A stretch of DNA of 64,000 nucleotides from Eucommia ulmoides (Eukaryota > Streptophyta > Magnoliopsida > Garryales > Eucommiaceae): NCBI GenBank assembly GCA_016647705.1, contig CM028332.1:28339300-28403299 (forward strand). Reading direction: 5' to 3'. Positions within the stretch are counted from its first letter, which is position 1; each line of letters starts with the position of its first letter. The position numbers and the translations under genes were made by a program. Below, piece after piece: positions 1-12,650 of the stretch. A model generated the notes under the pieces. It did not search any database, was not told the DNA's origin, and worked only from the letters and a program-made list of their open reading frames with translations.

Positions 1-678
1 AAACACACCACTCCACCACAACTCACACTGGCTAGCCATAGTGATCGTTTTAATCTCACGATCGGGAGTTGCAACAGTACCGTAACATCCGTAGGAATGC
101 CTTCCTACGAAATATCCACACCCTTTTTGGGGAGAACTATAATCCACACCCCTTACGGGAAGAACTATCCACATCCCATGGAAAGAATCCACACCCATTA
201 CGAGGAGAAATAAAATTCACACCTCTTTCGGGAAGAAACCATATCCCTTGCGGGGAGAACAACTATGACATCGTCAAAATCATCAATATAGTTAAAAATC
301 CACATCCTTGACGGGAAGAAATATATTTTCACTCCATATCGTCAAAAATTCACACCCCTTATGGGGAGAATATAAGCCACACCCCTTTCGGGGAGAATTT
401 CTAAAATCACGTTTTTCACTCTCCTTTTTAAAAGTACCACCAATTTCAGTAAAACCCATTTTTCCACCTTTGTACCACCGATTTCAATAAAAACCATTTT
501 TTCCACCTTAGTTTTTAGAAAACCAAACATTCTTAGAAAACCAGTTACTTTCCACTCTCTTTTAGAAACCAACACAATACTCCAAAAATTCATTTTACCA
601 ACTCACCCAAATACCTGCTTGTTCCATATAATTTATAAAATCGTACAGTTTAAGTAAACCAATATTTCATCATACATA

Positions 679-718
<40 letters not shown>

Positions 719-2206
719 AATAGTTTGGCAAGAAGACAGTACACTCATCTGATAATCTGCTCTCAAAAGCTCCACCGACTATCCGCTACTGATCCTCCGG
801 TAAATGTGAACCTATTTGTGACAGGGTCTAAATTAATATTATGGAGAAAATATCCTAATCGTGCAATGCAAGCCCTACGTTTACTAATGTCTCATTCCCC
901 ATATTTTATTTATAACAATTATTATTCGGTAAATTTCCTTCCGTTAAAAATTACTACAAAAAATTTAGTAATACGAACAGTCCCAAATTTATTAGTCCGG
1001 TTAAAACATTTCGATGCTAGAATTTAATTTAATAAACTAAAATAAAGTTAACGAAAAATGTTACCCGTTCTGAATCGTTCACGGGCCGCGAGATGGATTT
1101 TGGATTTTACTGGGGTTGTTTGTGTAAATTCCCTTTTTTTTTTCTCCCTTTCTTTTCCCCGCTTCTTCTTCCCGTTTCTATGTCTGGTTCCGTCCCGCTT
1201 CAACCGCCGACGAAGAGATCTCGCCATTGATCAAATCTCGCCGCCTCACCATCTCTCTCTCTCCCCGATAACCTTCCGTCAGCTATCAACACACACACCC
1301 CCACCGCAGCAGAGCAGAGCACCCACACACCGCACGCCATTGGATGAACAAGACACACACACATACTCACCAGAGGGACAACGACGATTACACCCACACC
1401 CATGCAACATCGACGACACCCCCCAAAGATCACTGATCACACTCCCCACCGGACAACCGCTACGATCACTTCTACCATCACCTCTCCCGAACGACGGCAG
1501 CACGCACACAGCTACACACACACCCCATCGGACCAAAACAGAGCACACAGACGCGGATACAATAGCGAATCCACACCCACAAAATCGAAATCACTCACAC
1601 ACACTGTCGACAACCCAATACCCACTGCTGGACGGCAACATACCACCGGCGAAACACATACCGTTCACGTACCTACATACCCACGAAATCGACGACCTGC
1701 ACAGAACACACGAACAACACGCACACACACTCACCAACAACGACAAACCCACACCCATGCCGGAACAGCGCCGTCGCTCCGAACATATCACCGCCGGCCA
1801 AGATCTCTCTCTCTCTCTGTCTCTTTAGAATTTTTGTGTTTTCAGATTTCCTCACTTTTGAGGTTTTTGATCATGATCTCTGCATGGATGCATTTATATA
1901 CATGAATTTAGTGGTGTTCGTTGATCATAAATGCTGCCACGTCGTGATTTCGATTGTTCTGGATCCCACCAACGGTATGTATACATATATATATATATAA
2001 ATTCATTTGCCTAAATTATATTATCCCCCCTTCCATTTTCATTAGGTTTTTAGTGAAACCCAAATTCAAATTTAATATATTGAAAATTAAAAATTGACCC
2101 CTAAACTTTTAAATTTTGATTTTTACTAACAAAAATTTGCCCCGAATTTCCCAATACTTTAAAGTGCAACTATTAATGACGTACTTATTATGATTTGGGC
2201 CTTACA
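1..2206 (-). mobile_element. 3' LTR of gypsy element A (partial)
   Basis: Matches 6445-8605 along its length. The first ~560 bp of LTR are outside the window. It contains an array of CCACACCCCTTTCGGGGAGA-type units (about 110-400), an AT microsatellite (672-717) and a CA-rich region (1280-1790) whose long open frames on both strands are low-complexity. Confidence 0.9.
110..405. repeat. CCACACCCC-TTNCGGGGAGAA array in the gypsy A 3' LTR
   Basis: Eight or nine irregular units, 21-60 bp apart, built on CCACACCCCTTACGGGGAGA. The same array with small differences is at 6560-6830 in the other LTR. Confidence 0.85.
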
Positions 2207-2225
2207 ACTCTTCCTTCCTAAAGTG

Positions 2226-2590
2226 AAACTATTAATGACTAATGGGATCGTTTTCGTCCGCAACACCTGGTCCTTACGACTTAGGATTTGGACTGGCTTC
2301 TCAACATAGGTCAAATCTGCTTTCAATTCGATCGACTGCGAAGTCAACGCATGAGAAGGATCTGGTACATATTTCCGGAGCATTAATACATGAAAAATGT
2401 TGTGTAGTCGAGACAGCCCCGGTAGTAAAAGCAAGCCGATAGGCTGTCACGCCAACTCGATCTAAGATTTCGTAGGGTCTGATGTATCTTGGACTCAACT
2501 TCCCTTTCTTCCCGAACCTCATTATACCTTTTCATGGAGAAATATGCAAGAACACGTGATCTCCTACTTCGAACTCCAACTCCCATCGGC
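2226..2590 (-). pseudogene. Gypsy element A integrase C-terminus
   Basis: Minus-strand GPY/F motif RYIRPYEILDRVG (about 2480) then PDPSHALTSQSIELKADLTY and KDQVLRTKTIPLV, where the sequence jumps to the 3' UTR. The chromodomain tail kept in the plus-strand relative is deleted here. Frameshifted. Confidence 0.82.
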
Positions 2591-2656
2591 GTTTGTCTGA
2601 GGATAAAAAACGGTGCTAAATTTCAGCTTGGTATCCAAAGTAATTTGAAGGCTAGG

Positions 2657-3463
2657 CTAGAACCTCAAAGTAAATCTCGGTTCTCGTTTTGACACTATAG
2701 AAACTAGTGCGCCATGCAACCTAACAATTTTATTGATATACAATTGAGCATACTTTTCAAGAAAAAATACGACCAGAAAATTAGCGGACTTGGTAAGCCT
2801 ATCAACGATTACCCAGATGGAATTATACCCCTTTTGAGTATGAGGTAATCCCAAAACGAAATTCATCGTGATATGCTCTCATTTCCACTCTAGAATAAGT
2901 AGAAGTTGCAGCAACTCACTTGGACGTTGATACAAATACTTCAATTGCCGACAAGTAAGACACCTGGAAACAAACTCCACAATTTCTCGCTTCATTCCGA
3001 TCCACCAATAATGTTCACGCAAATCTCGATACATTTTGGTACCACCTGGATGCATCGCGTACGCTGAGCTATGCACTTCTTCCAAAATATCCTTCTTCAA
3101 ATTAACATCATTAGGTACACACAGCCTATTTCTAATCATCAAAGCCTCATCACTTTCCTTGACATGATAATCCGCTCTGCGACCATTTTTCATTTCACCC
3201 CAAATCCTCTCCAATTGAACGTCCGACTTCCGAGCTTCAATAATATGATCAATCAATGTCGGCTTCAAAGTCAAAGTCGCAAGTAACGCTGTCGTCTGAC
3301 CAACCACCAACTGAACTCGCAAGGATCTCATATCAGTATACAGATTAGTATGAATGACTCTAATGTGCGCGATCGAACCTGCCGATTTCTGACTCAACGC
3401 ATCTGCTACAACATTAGTCTTCCCTAGATGATAGTGGATGTTGCAATCGTAATCTTTAATCAA
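2657..3463 (-). pseudogene. Gypsy element A integrase zinc domain and core
   Basis: The zinc domain shows HSSAYAMHPGGTKMYRDLRE and CLTC (about 2950-3080). The core has VIVDRLTKSANF with the first catalytic Asp, but the second position reads SKREPRF where SDRDPRF is usual, so that catalytic Asp is lost. A frameshift near 2870 separates the two. Confidence 0.85.
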
Positions 3464-3882
3464 TTCTATCCAACGCCTTTACCTCAAATTTAACTCCTTC
3501 TGAGTAAACAAGTATTTTAAACTCTGATAATTAATGTATATTTCACACGTTTTGCCATACCATTAGTGCCTCCAATTCTTCAGGGTGAACACAATGGCTG
3601 CCAACTCCAAATCATGCGTTGGGTAATTACACTCATGATTCTTTAATTGCCACGATATATATGCAATTACGTGACCATGCTGCATCAGAACACATCTTAG
3701 CCCTTGATGGGACGTATCACTATAAATCACAAAACCACCCCTTCTGTTGGGAGGGATAGTATTGGCGCCGATATCAATCTACTTTTCAACTCTTGGAAAC
3801 TCTATTTGCATTTTTCAGTCCACTCAAATTTGGATTCCTTGTGGGTAAAACGAGTCAACGGGGCCTCTATAATAGAGAATCC
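3464..3882 (-). pseudogene. Gypsy element A RNase H, heavily decayed
   Basis: No long frame, but the DNA aligns with the RNase H section of the plus-strand relative: GHVIAYIS-type text near 3680 and HPSLKYLF-equivalent DNA near 3500. Many stops. Confidence 0.65.
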
Positions 3883-4754
3883 CTACACAAGTCGTCGATA
3901 GTGACCCGCCAATCCTAAAAAGCTTCGAACTTCAGTCACCTTTCTCGGCCTTTCCCACTGAACAACAACTTTCACTTTCTTCGGGTCTACCCAAATACTA
4001 TCTCTTGAGATAACATGCCACAAAAATACCATATGATCTAACCAAAATTTGTATTTGCTGAGTTTTACATGCAACCGCTTCTCCCGCAACGTCTGCCACA
4101 CAATCTGAAGATGTTCTGCATGCTGGTCTCTGCTTTGAGAATATATCAATATATCATCAAATATGATAATAAACTGATCCCGATAAGGTTGGAAGATTCG
4201 ATTTATAAAGTCTATGAAGGCAACATGGGCATTTATCAATCCGAAGGGCATAACCAAAAATTCATAGTGTCCATATCTCGTACGAAACAACGTTTTCGCC
4301 ACATCACTGCCTCTGACTTTCAATTGGTGATACCTCGATCGAAGATCTATTTTGGAAAATGCTTTAGCCTTCTGGAGCTGGTCAAACAAATGGATATTTA
4401 TTACGAACGGTCACCCTATTCAGCTGTCGATGGTCGATACACATTCTCAATGTGACATCCTTCTTCTTCATGAACAACACTGGGGTTACCCATGGGGAAA
4501 CGCTAGGTTTGATAGATCTATGATTTAATAAATCTTGCAACGAATTCTTTCAACTGCACTTTCAATTCTTTCAGCTCGGTAGGCACCATACGATAAGGGA
4601 TAATCGATATAGGAGCAGTTTCTGGAAGCAACTTAATAATGACTTCTATCCCCCTATCTACTGGAAACCCTGGCCATTCTTTTGGAAAATATGTCGGGAA
4701 AATCTCTGACCACTGAAATATCCGCCGTCTGAATTTCTTTTTGACCGGTGTCAA
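3883..4754 (-). pseudogene. Gypsy element A reverse transcriptase
   Basis: From LLPETAPISIIPYRMVP (4518-4754) through the TLRMCID block (about 4440) to [16 protein letters not shown] and FDDILIYS (about 4160), ending [16 protein letters not shown] stop at 4517 and a frame change near 4390 break it. Confidence 0.88.
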
Positions 4755-5100
4755 TCACGTGCGTGAGGTATCCCTGACATCCTTTTTTCAATAATTTCCT
4801 GGCTTCTAAGGCTGAAATCAAATCGATAGGAGTGATAATTATGTCTCCCGAGAATACAAATTCTGGCTCGCCTCAGATTCGAAAGATCACTTTCTTCTTA
4901 AAACAATTCACCGTGGCATGATAGTTGAACAACAAATCCATACCCAGTATTACATCAAGATCGTAAGTATTCAAGGGTAATAGATCTATCGATAATTTCC
5001 TATCACCAATACGAAGTGAACTATATTTATACGCACTTACTATTAGCACGGACTCATAGTTTTCGGCTACTTCTTACACCTCATTCTCTATAAATTTTCA
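4755..5100 (-). pseudogene. Gypsy element A protease remnant fused to gag stub
   Basis: Reads, on the minus strand, a short gag end (KFIENEV region), then VLIVSAYK and LPLNTYDLDVILGMDLLFNY. No DSGA motif or zinc knuckle. The join is at the same point as in the plus-strand element (44500-44600). Confidence 0.7.
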
Positions 5101-5880
5101 CTCCGTTTACCCATTTCGTATAACTTTTAATTTTATTTTTTTTATTTTTATTATTATTTTATTTTATTTATTATTTATTTTTAAATTTTTAAATTTTTTA
5201 TTATTTTTTTTTCTTTACATCAGATTTTTATTTCATACCGCCGAATGGTCGTCTCTTTCTGCCCTCTCTACTAAAATCATGAGCACAACCACACATTTTT
5301 TATAGAATCCGCGTATCTCAAATAGTAGCGCAGTGTGTTGTGTCATTGCATAAATAAAGTGTTGTCAACCGATTCAATTCAATAAATAACTTAACATTGG
5401 ATGAAATAAGTATGCTCTACCATACTGTTAGTTCAACAATAAAAAATATTACATGCTACCGACAGGGAATCCCAATGTCAAATACTACGAATAGAATTAC
5501 TTATCAGTTATAATTTAATATTCCCAACCATTGGCACCTCCACAATCGCGATCTACCCATTACCACTACCAACCACCACTCAAACCACCAACAAGCAGTA
5601 TCACACTTCGTCGCACTCACTAATTGCCAACAAGACAACTAATCATGCATGATGCCAATATATTATCTAATGCAATACAATAACTATCACTCACGTGCCG
5701 AACTCACCTATCATCACCCTATCTCATGGTCTACCACTAGCTCGACACCATCTATCGATACCCTATCTTAAAGTCCCCTACTGACTAGACGACTGACACG
5801 TCTTCCTATCTCATGATCCTCTATTGACACAACTACTGGAAAGTCTACAAAACGTATAACCTAGGCTCTGATACCACAAT
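5101..5880 (-). other. Gypsy element A leader: AT-rich run, 5' UTR and primer site
   Basis: 5140-5215 is a T/A-rich run in place of gag. 5220-5860 is the untranslated leader, similar to 43770-44290 of the other element. The primer site TGGTATCAGAGCCTAGG lies at 5877-5861 on the minus strand. No coding capacity seen. Confidence 0.75.
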
Positions 5881-8349
5881 TGTCACGACCCGTCCCGAAC
5901 ACCCGACATCCCGGGCTGACATGACGACATCATGACATCACCGAAAGCAACCAACCAACCATCTATTATACGACAATATGCATACATATCAATAAACTAT
6001 CATCTATATGAAGCTATACATATTTCTGTTATGGGAACACACCCGTTCCCCAAATATATTAACAACAAAATATAAAACCATGAACCCCTCACAAGTTCGC
6101 CTCAAAAAGCTCATCTCAACCCTCCACACGACTCTATTGTAGGACTCTACCTAGCGCTAGTAGGAGACCGACTCCTAGCTGCTTCACCTGCGAGTGTACT
6201 GCCTTCTTAGCAAAAATATTTTTAAAATAATAATTCATTTTACAACATCTAAATAGATCAAGCGTGAGTATAGAAACAACATGTAATTCGTAAAATTCTT
6301 CATAATATAAGCAGTGAAAATAAACCAATAAATATAAGTTCCATTCCAACCCATTTAGTAAAATAATACCAATCACCATAATAAATAATAAATCACCCAA
6401 TATAAGTAAAACGCCACATCTCAAACATACACCTCAAATACACATCTCAAACACACCACTCTACTACAACTCACACTTGCTAGCCATAGTGATCGTTTTA
6501 ACCTCACGATCGGGAGTTGCAACGGTATCGTAACATCCGTAGGAATGCCTTTCTACAAAATATTCACACCCTTTTTTGGAGAGAATTATAATCCACACCC
6601 CTTACAGGTAGAACTATCTACAGCCCATGGGAAGAATCCACACTCTTTACGAGGAGAAATAAAATCCACACCCGTTTCGGGGAGAACAACTATGACATCG
6701 TCAAAATCATCAATATAGTTAAAAATCCACATCCTTTATGGGAAGAAATATATTTTCACTCCATATCGTCAAAAATCCATACCCCTTATGGGGAGAATAT
6801 AAGCCACACCCCTTTCGGGGAGAATTTTTAAAATCACATTTTTCACTCTCCTTTTTAAAAGTACCACCAATTTCAGTAAAACCCATTTTTCCACCTTTGT
6901 ACCACCAATTTCAATCAAGACCATTTTTCCCACCTTAATTTTTAGAAAACCAAACATTCTTAGAAAACCAGTTACTTTCCACTCTCTTTTAGAAACCAAC
7001 ACAATACCCCAAAAATTCATTTTACCAACTCACCCATATAATTTATAAAATTGTACAGTTTAAGTAAACCAATATTCATCATACATATATATATAAAAAT
7101 AGTTTGGCAAGAAGACAGTACACTCACCTGATAATCCGCTCTCAAAAGCTCCACCGACTATCCGCTACTGATCCTCCGGTAAATGTGAACCTACTTGTGA
7201 CCGGGTCTAAATTAATATTATAGAGAAAATACCCTAATCGTACAATGCAAGCCCTACGTTCATTAATGTCCCATTCCCCATATTTTATTTATAACAATTA
7301 TTATTCGGTAAATTTCCTTCCGTTAAAAATTACTACAAAAAATTTAGTAATACGAACGGTCCCAAATTTATTAGTCCGGTTAAAACATTTCGATGCTAGA
7401 ATTTAATTTAACGAACTAAAATAAACTTAACGAAAAACGTTACCCGTTCTGAATCGTTCACAGGCCGCAAGATGGATTTTGGATTTTATTGGGGTTATTT
7501 GTGTAAATTCTTTTTTTTTTCTCCCTTTCTTTTCCCCGCTTCTTCTTCCCATTTCTGCGTCTGGTTCCGTCCCGCTTCAACCGCCAACGAAGAAATCTCG
7601 CCACTGATCAAATCTCGCCGCCCCTCCATCTCTCTCTCTCCCCGACAACCTTTCGTCGGCTATCAACACACACCTCCCCACCGCAGCAGAGCAGAGCACC
7701 TACACACACGCATGCCATCGGATGAACAAAACACACACACACACTCGCCGGAGGGACAACGACGATTACACCCACACCTATGCAACATCGACGACACACC
7801 CCCAAGATCACTGATCACACACCCCGCCGGACGACCGCTACGATCACTTCCACCGTCACCTCTCCCGAACGACGGCAGCACATACACACCTACACACACA
7901 TACCCCATCGGAAGGAAACAGAGCACACAGACGCGGATACAATAGCGAAGCCACACCCACACAACCGAAATCACTCACACACATTATTGGCAACCCAACA
8001 CCCACCGCTGGACGACAACACACCACCGATGAAACACATACCGTTCATGTACCCACATACCCACGAAATCGACGACCTGCACATAACACACGAACAACAC
8101 ACACACACACACTCACCAACGACGATAGACCCACACCCACGCTGGAACAGCGCCGTCACTCCGAATCCATCATCGTCGGCCAAGCTCTCTCTCTCTCTCT
8201 CTAGAATTTTTGTGTTTTTAGATTTCCTCACTTTTGAGGTTTTTGATCATGATCTCTGCATGGATGCATTTATATACATGAATTTAGTGGTGTTCGTTGA
8301 TCATAAATGCTGCCACGTCGTGATTTCGATTGTTCTGGATCCCACCGAC

Positions 8350-8391
<42 letters not shown>

Positions 8392-8605
8392 TATAAATTC
8401 ATTTGCGCAAATTACATTATCCCCCCCCCCTCAGTTTTCATTAGGTTTTTAGTGAAACCCAAATTCAAATTTAATATTTTGAAAATTACAAATTGACCCC
8501 TAAACTTTTAAATTTTGATTTTTACTAACAAAAATTTACCCCGAATTTTCCAATACTTTAAAGTGCAACTATTAATGACGTACTTATTATGGTTTGGGTC
8601 TTACA
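5881..8605 (-). mobile_element. 5' LTR of gypsy element A (2.73 kb)
   Basis: On the minus strand starts TGTAAGACCCAAACC at 8605 and ends GGGTCGTGACA at 5881, next to the primer site. The inner arrangement is as in 1-2206, with a (TA)n run at 8351-8388. Confidence 0.9.
6560..6830. repeat. CCACACCCC-TTNCGGGGAGAA array in the gypsy A 5' LTR
   Basis: Counterpart of 110-405, with one unit fewer around 6660-6690. Confidence 0.85.
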
Positions 8606-10579
8606 CAGCACACCCCTTTCCTACTAGCCATAGGATTTTTTTTTTTTTTACCTCACGATCGGAAATTGCAACGGTACCGTACCACCAGCAGGGTTTGCAC
8701 TCTTGACGGGTCAATCAACCACCTACAAGACTAACCCTCCTGACTGGTCATAATATCAACAACCACCTGTCAGACTAACTATCCGGACATGTCATAATAT
8801 CATCAACCACCAGCTGGACTAACCTTCCAGATAGGTCATAATATCATCAACTACCTGCCGGACTAACCCTTCGGTCAGGTCAAAACTATCCAACTGGGCA
8901 TACCCTCCTGACAGGATCAAAGCTATGGCATAGTTGGACAAGAATCACCTATAAAACCCACTAGGTCCAAAAATTATTTTCCACATCTATCACCAAAACC
9001 ACTTGATCCATATAAGTTAAAAATACGACTATATTTTTAAATAAACACGTATTCCACAATTTATACGAAAATAAATTTTATAAATTTACGTGGAAGACAG
9101 TACACTCACTTTATTCTCCGTACTACAAAAACGTCATTGTCCAGAACCTATTGGGACGCTGGCGTCTGTGAACCTAACAACAATAGTCCTAAATTAATAT
9201 TTTGTCTAAAATAATCCTAATATGCAATGCAGGCCCTAAATTCCATATTTCCCATTTCCCAAATTTTTCTTATGCAAAATTGTTATTTTTGACCGTTTCG
9301 TTACGTTAATGTTTACTGTACCGGTTTATTAAGATTAACAATTATATAAAAATATTATTTCGATCACGACAATTTCCATTACGATTCTGAAAAATCTTAA
9401 GGCTTAACAATTTAATTTAATCGATAATAATATCCGATTAAAATGTTACCTGTTCCGAATCATTCGCAGGTCGAGAAATTGATTTTTTTGGATTTTTTGG
9501 ATTTTTTTCCTTTTTCTTCCCTTTTTTTTTTTCTTCTTCTTTCTTTCTTTATCTTTCTGCTTTCCTGTGAGATCCCACCGCCTCGACGATGGGCCACCAT
9601 CACGGCAAACCTTTCGTCCTTGTTTTGTTTTCCTGTTCAGTGGCTGGCCGCTCCTCTCCCACTCTCCCCAGCTCTGGCAATTCCCACACCCCCTACGACA
9701 GTCATACACATATGATGATTACACATGCACAAACAAAATTGATAACAACCCCCACACACACAACCACTGAATACACACACCCACATGATCATCGCGACCG
9801 CATCACAGTCACACACGCACACATGCACCGACAATCAACAAAATGCACTGCCAACACACACCAAACAGCGAACAGAACACAGAACATGCGCACACACTAC
9901 CAATCATCCACACATGCACACTGACGGACAAGCTGGACAGAGCACACACATACACACAATCACCGGTGACGGAAACGGAATAGAGACGATCGCATACTCA
10001 CCCACACACAGCTGCGATACCCACATACCTGATCACCGGGTGATCAATGATGACGACACACCCACACCCACACTCCCACACTGGAGAAGCGACGATGGTC
10101 AAAACCCACTGGCCGACGACACCGCACTGTCATTCATCTCTCTCTTCTCTGTCTTTTTTTTTTTCTTTTTCGATTTCCTTCCTCTTTTCAGGCTCTCGAT
10201 CCTTCTTACATGAATGAGATCGCTTATATATGCATGACTATGGTGGTTGAGTTTGATCCTAACTTGCCACGTTAAATTTTCCTTCCCAATTTTTGCGTTC
10301 CTTGATCCCATTACCGTTCCCATTACCGTAAGAACATATGGGTGTATATATATATATATATATATATATAATATCTTTTTCCCTAAATTACACCAATCTC
10401 CCCCTAATTTCCTTAAAGTTTTCAATTTAACCCAATTCTAATTTTAATATGCCTTAAAATTATAAATTCGCCCCTAAAATTTTATTTCAAATTGAAAATA
10501 ACACATTTTACCCCATTATTCACTAAACGTTTTAAAATGCAACTAGTGAATATGCATGCGCGACAATTAGGGTCTTACA
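8606..10579 (-). mobile_element. Broken LTR of a third gypsy element (B)
   Basis: Minus-strand start TGTAAGACCCTAATTG at 10579. It runs to 8606, where it is cut mid-LTR (near the CCTATGGCTAGTAGG block) exactly at the edge of element A. The last ~540 bp of LTR are missing here, consistent with element A having inserted into it. It has its own 44-bp tandem array (8716-8887). Confidence 0.8.
8716..8887. repeat. 44-bp tandem array in the gypsy B LTR
   Basis: Four units starting CAACCACCTG, three of exactly 44 bp and a last partial one, each with GGACTAACC and GGTCATAATATCAT. It lies at the LTR position held by other arrays in elements A and C. Confidence 0.88.
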
Positions 10580-11400
10580 AGCATGCCCAAGTCTTCTATG
10601 CCATAACCAACTATTTTCAGATAAAGCATTCAAACAAGATAAATTTTGAGAATTAAAATCATCAAATGAGCAAGTATAAACATTCTCAAAATATGATGCA
10701 ACTAACAAGATACTACTATCATGATTATTCTTAATAATGGACTTATCATGATCAAATATAACATTATAACCCTTATCACATAGTTGACTAATACTAAGCA
10801 AATTATGTTTAAGTCCATCAACTAGTAACACATCTTTAATAGTAGTAGTATCATTACCGATATTAGCTATACCGATAATTTTACGCTTTGCATTGTCTCC
10901 AAAAGTCACATGACCTCCATCTATAGGTTTCAAAAAAGTAAATTTTTCTTTGTCTCCCGTCATGTGTCGAGAACAACCACTATACAGGAACTATTTGTCC
11001 TTACTTATTGAAACTTTTAGAATAACCTGCAAGGAGCACGTCAAATAGTTCCTAAGTGGTACCCAACCTAAGTGGGTCTGATCTTGTTAGTCGGGATAAT
11101 TTTAGTTCCTTTCGGAACCCAAACTTGTCTACAGTTAGATATTTTATCAAAACATCTACGAATAGTATGCCCCACAATATTATATTTAAAACATCTAACA
11201 AGATCCTTGGTTTCAGAAAAGAATTTGTGAAAATATTTTTGTTTAAGATTTTTCTGAAATTCAATACCGGCTTTATCAAAAACTCCACATGAAGTTTCCA
11301 AAAGAATTTTCAAGTTATTTTCACCGCCGGTGAATTTAAGAACAATTGATTGCAAATCCATCAACTTGGATTTCAATTCATTGTTTTCAGATTCGTAATC
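10580..11400 (-). pseudogene. Copia element A protease and integrase start
   Basis: A second Cys-rich block and VWVPKGTKI (about 11100), then the protease site, where the tryptophan is a stop and the catalytic Asp reads Tyr (FLYSGCSRHM, about 10965-10995). GGHVTFGDN and LKHNLLSISQLCDKGYNVIF follow, then the pre-integrase WLWHRRLGHA, cut by the gypsy B LTR. Confidence 0.82.
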
Positions 11401-11426
11401 CATCACTTACTTATTTAATGTATTAA

Positions 11427-12601
11427 TTATACTTTTAAGGCATTTATTTTATAACACTGGTTTTTATAATCATGAGAAAGTTCTTGATAAATATCAAATA
11501 ATTCATCAAAATCTAATGGACAAGAACTTGAACATTTAGTTACCTCACCACTGGTGGCCATCAATGCAAATATGGACATATATTTACTATCTGATTTTTT
11601 CGAGCTACTTGAATCAGTATCATCCCAAGTAGCCTTCATGGATTTCTTCTTACTCTTCTTTACTTTCTTCTTTTCTTTCTTATTATTTTCCTTTTCTTTA
11701 TCCTTCTTCGGTTCGGGACAATCATTTTGAAAGTGACCGGTCTTGTGATAGTTGTAACATTCCACTTTAGTCATGTAGAGGTTTCTTCTCCTGAGGAATG
11801 TGCACCGAGTCATTCTTCTAAAAAATTTTATGAGAAGCGCCACATCCTTTTCTTACTCACTGTCAAGACTTTCATCATCACTGTTACCATTTTCTTCAAT
11901 TTTCTGAGCTTTTAGCTCTAAGGATTTTCTCTTACTATTTTCGATATTTTCCTCATATACTTTAATCGCCAATTCATGAGTTATCAAGTTGCCTATGAGA
12001 TCATCAATTTCGTATTTGCTAAGATCCTTGGCTTTCTCAATTGCCGTCACCTTGGACTCCCATATTTTTGTTAAGGATCTTAGGATCTTTCGAACTCTAT
12101 CCTCCATGGAGTATGGATTTCTAAGTTGACTCAAGTTATTGAAAATGTTGTTGAAGCGAGTATACATCTCATGAATCGATTCATTTTTTTTTCCATTCTG
12201 AACAACTCAAATTTTCTCATAAGAGCGTTAATTTTCGATTGTTTCACTTGACTTGTCCCTTCGTGGGTAACTTATAGTTTATCCTACATCTCTTTTGCAT
12301 ATTTATAACCTAAAACTCTAGAATATTCATTAGCATCTAAAGAGTAAAACAGAATGTTAATAGCCTGAGAGTTTATGGAGAGTTTCTATTTATCAGAAGC
12401 AATTAGTTGTTCTTTCTTCTTCTCAACTCCGTTTTTCATTGGAATAAATGGATCATCCTCGATTTTTAGCCACACATCGTAATTTGTAGCTTAAAAGAAG
12501 GCTATCATTCTGTCTTTTCAGAATGAATAACTTTCACCTGCAAACAAAGGTGGTCGATGTATAGACTACCCTTCAGCTAGTGTGCCTATTATGTGCGCCA
12601 T
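11427..12601 (-). pseudogene. Copia element A gag
   Basis: Starts at ATG 12601 (MAHIIGTLAEG), with stops and frame changes. Readable blocks are NPYSMEDRVRKILRSLTKIW and IDDLIGNLITHE (11853-12167), then a zinc knuckle CYNYHKTGHFQNDC (about 11710-11757) and a Lys-rich tail. It is the same protein as the gag split by gypsy C. Confidence 0.8.
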
Positions 12602-12630
12602 GTGATCTTTTTAGCTAAGTGTGTCAAGCT

Positions 12631-12650
12631 AAATCAGCTCTGATACCAAT
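12631..12650 (-). other. Primer-binding site of copia element A
   Basis: Minus strand ATTGGTATCAGAGCTGATT directly after the LTR, complementary to initiator tRNA-Met. The best preserved site of this copia family here. Confidence 0.85.

Larger units (their letters stand above)
1..8605 (-). mobile_element. Ty3/gypsy chromovirus element A (minus strand), left end outside
   Basis: Read on the minus strand: 5' LTR 8605-5881, primer site 5880-5862, pol 5100-2226, purine tract 2217-2207, 3' LTR 2206 to beyond base 1. LTR starts are TGTAAGRCCCAAACC/AAATC. It is a relative of the plus-strand element at 40906-49560 with the same gag-protease junction, but a different LTR repeat array. Confidence 0.88.

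Noticed and set aside
1058-1905. Long open frames on both strands in the CA-rich part of the gypsy LTRs (also 7472-8496, 9443-10213, 41038-41941)
   Set aside because: Low-complexity Thr/His/Pro- or Cys/Val-rich text from CA/GT repeats, overlapping on both strands and inside LTRs; no domain or conserved start.
2242-4455. Plus-strand frames across gypsy element A
   Set aside because: Antisense of the minus-strand pol, which carries the recognisable RT and integrase motifs.
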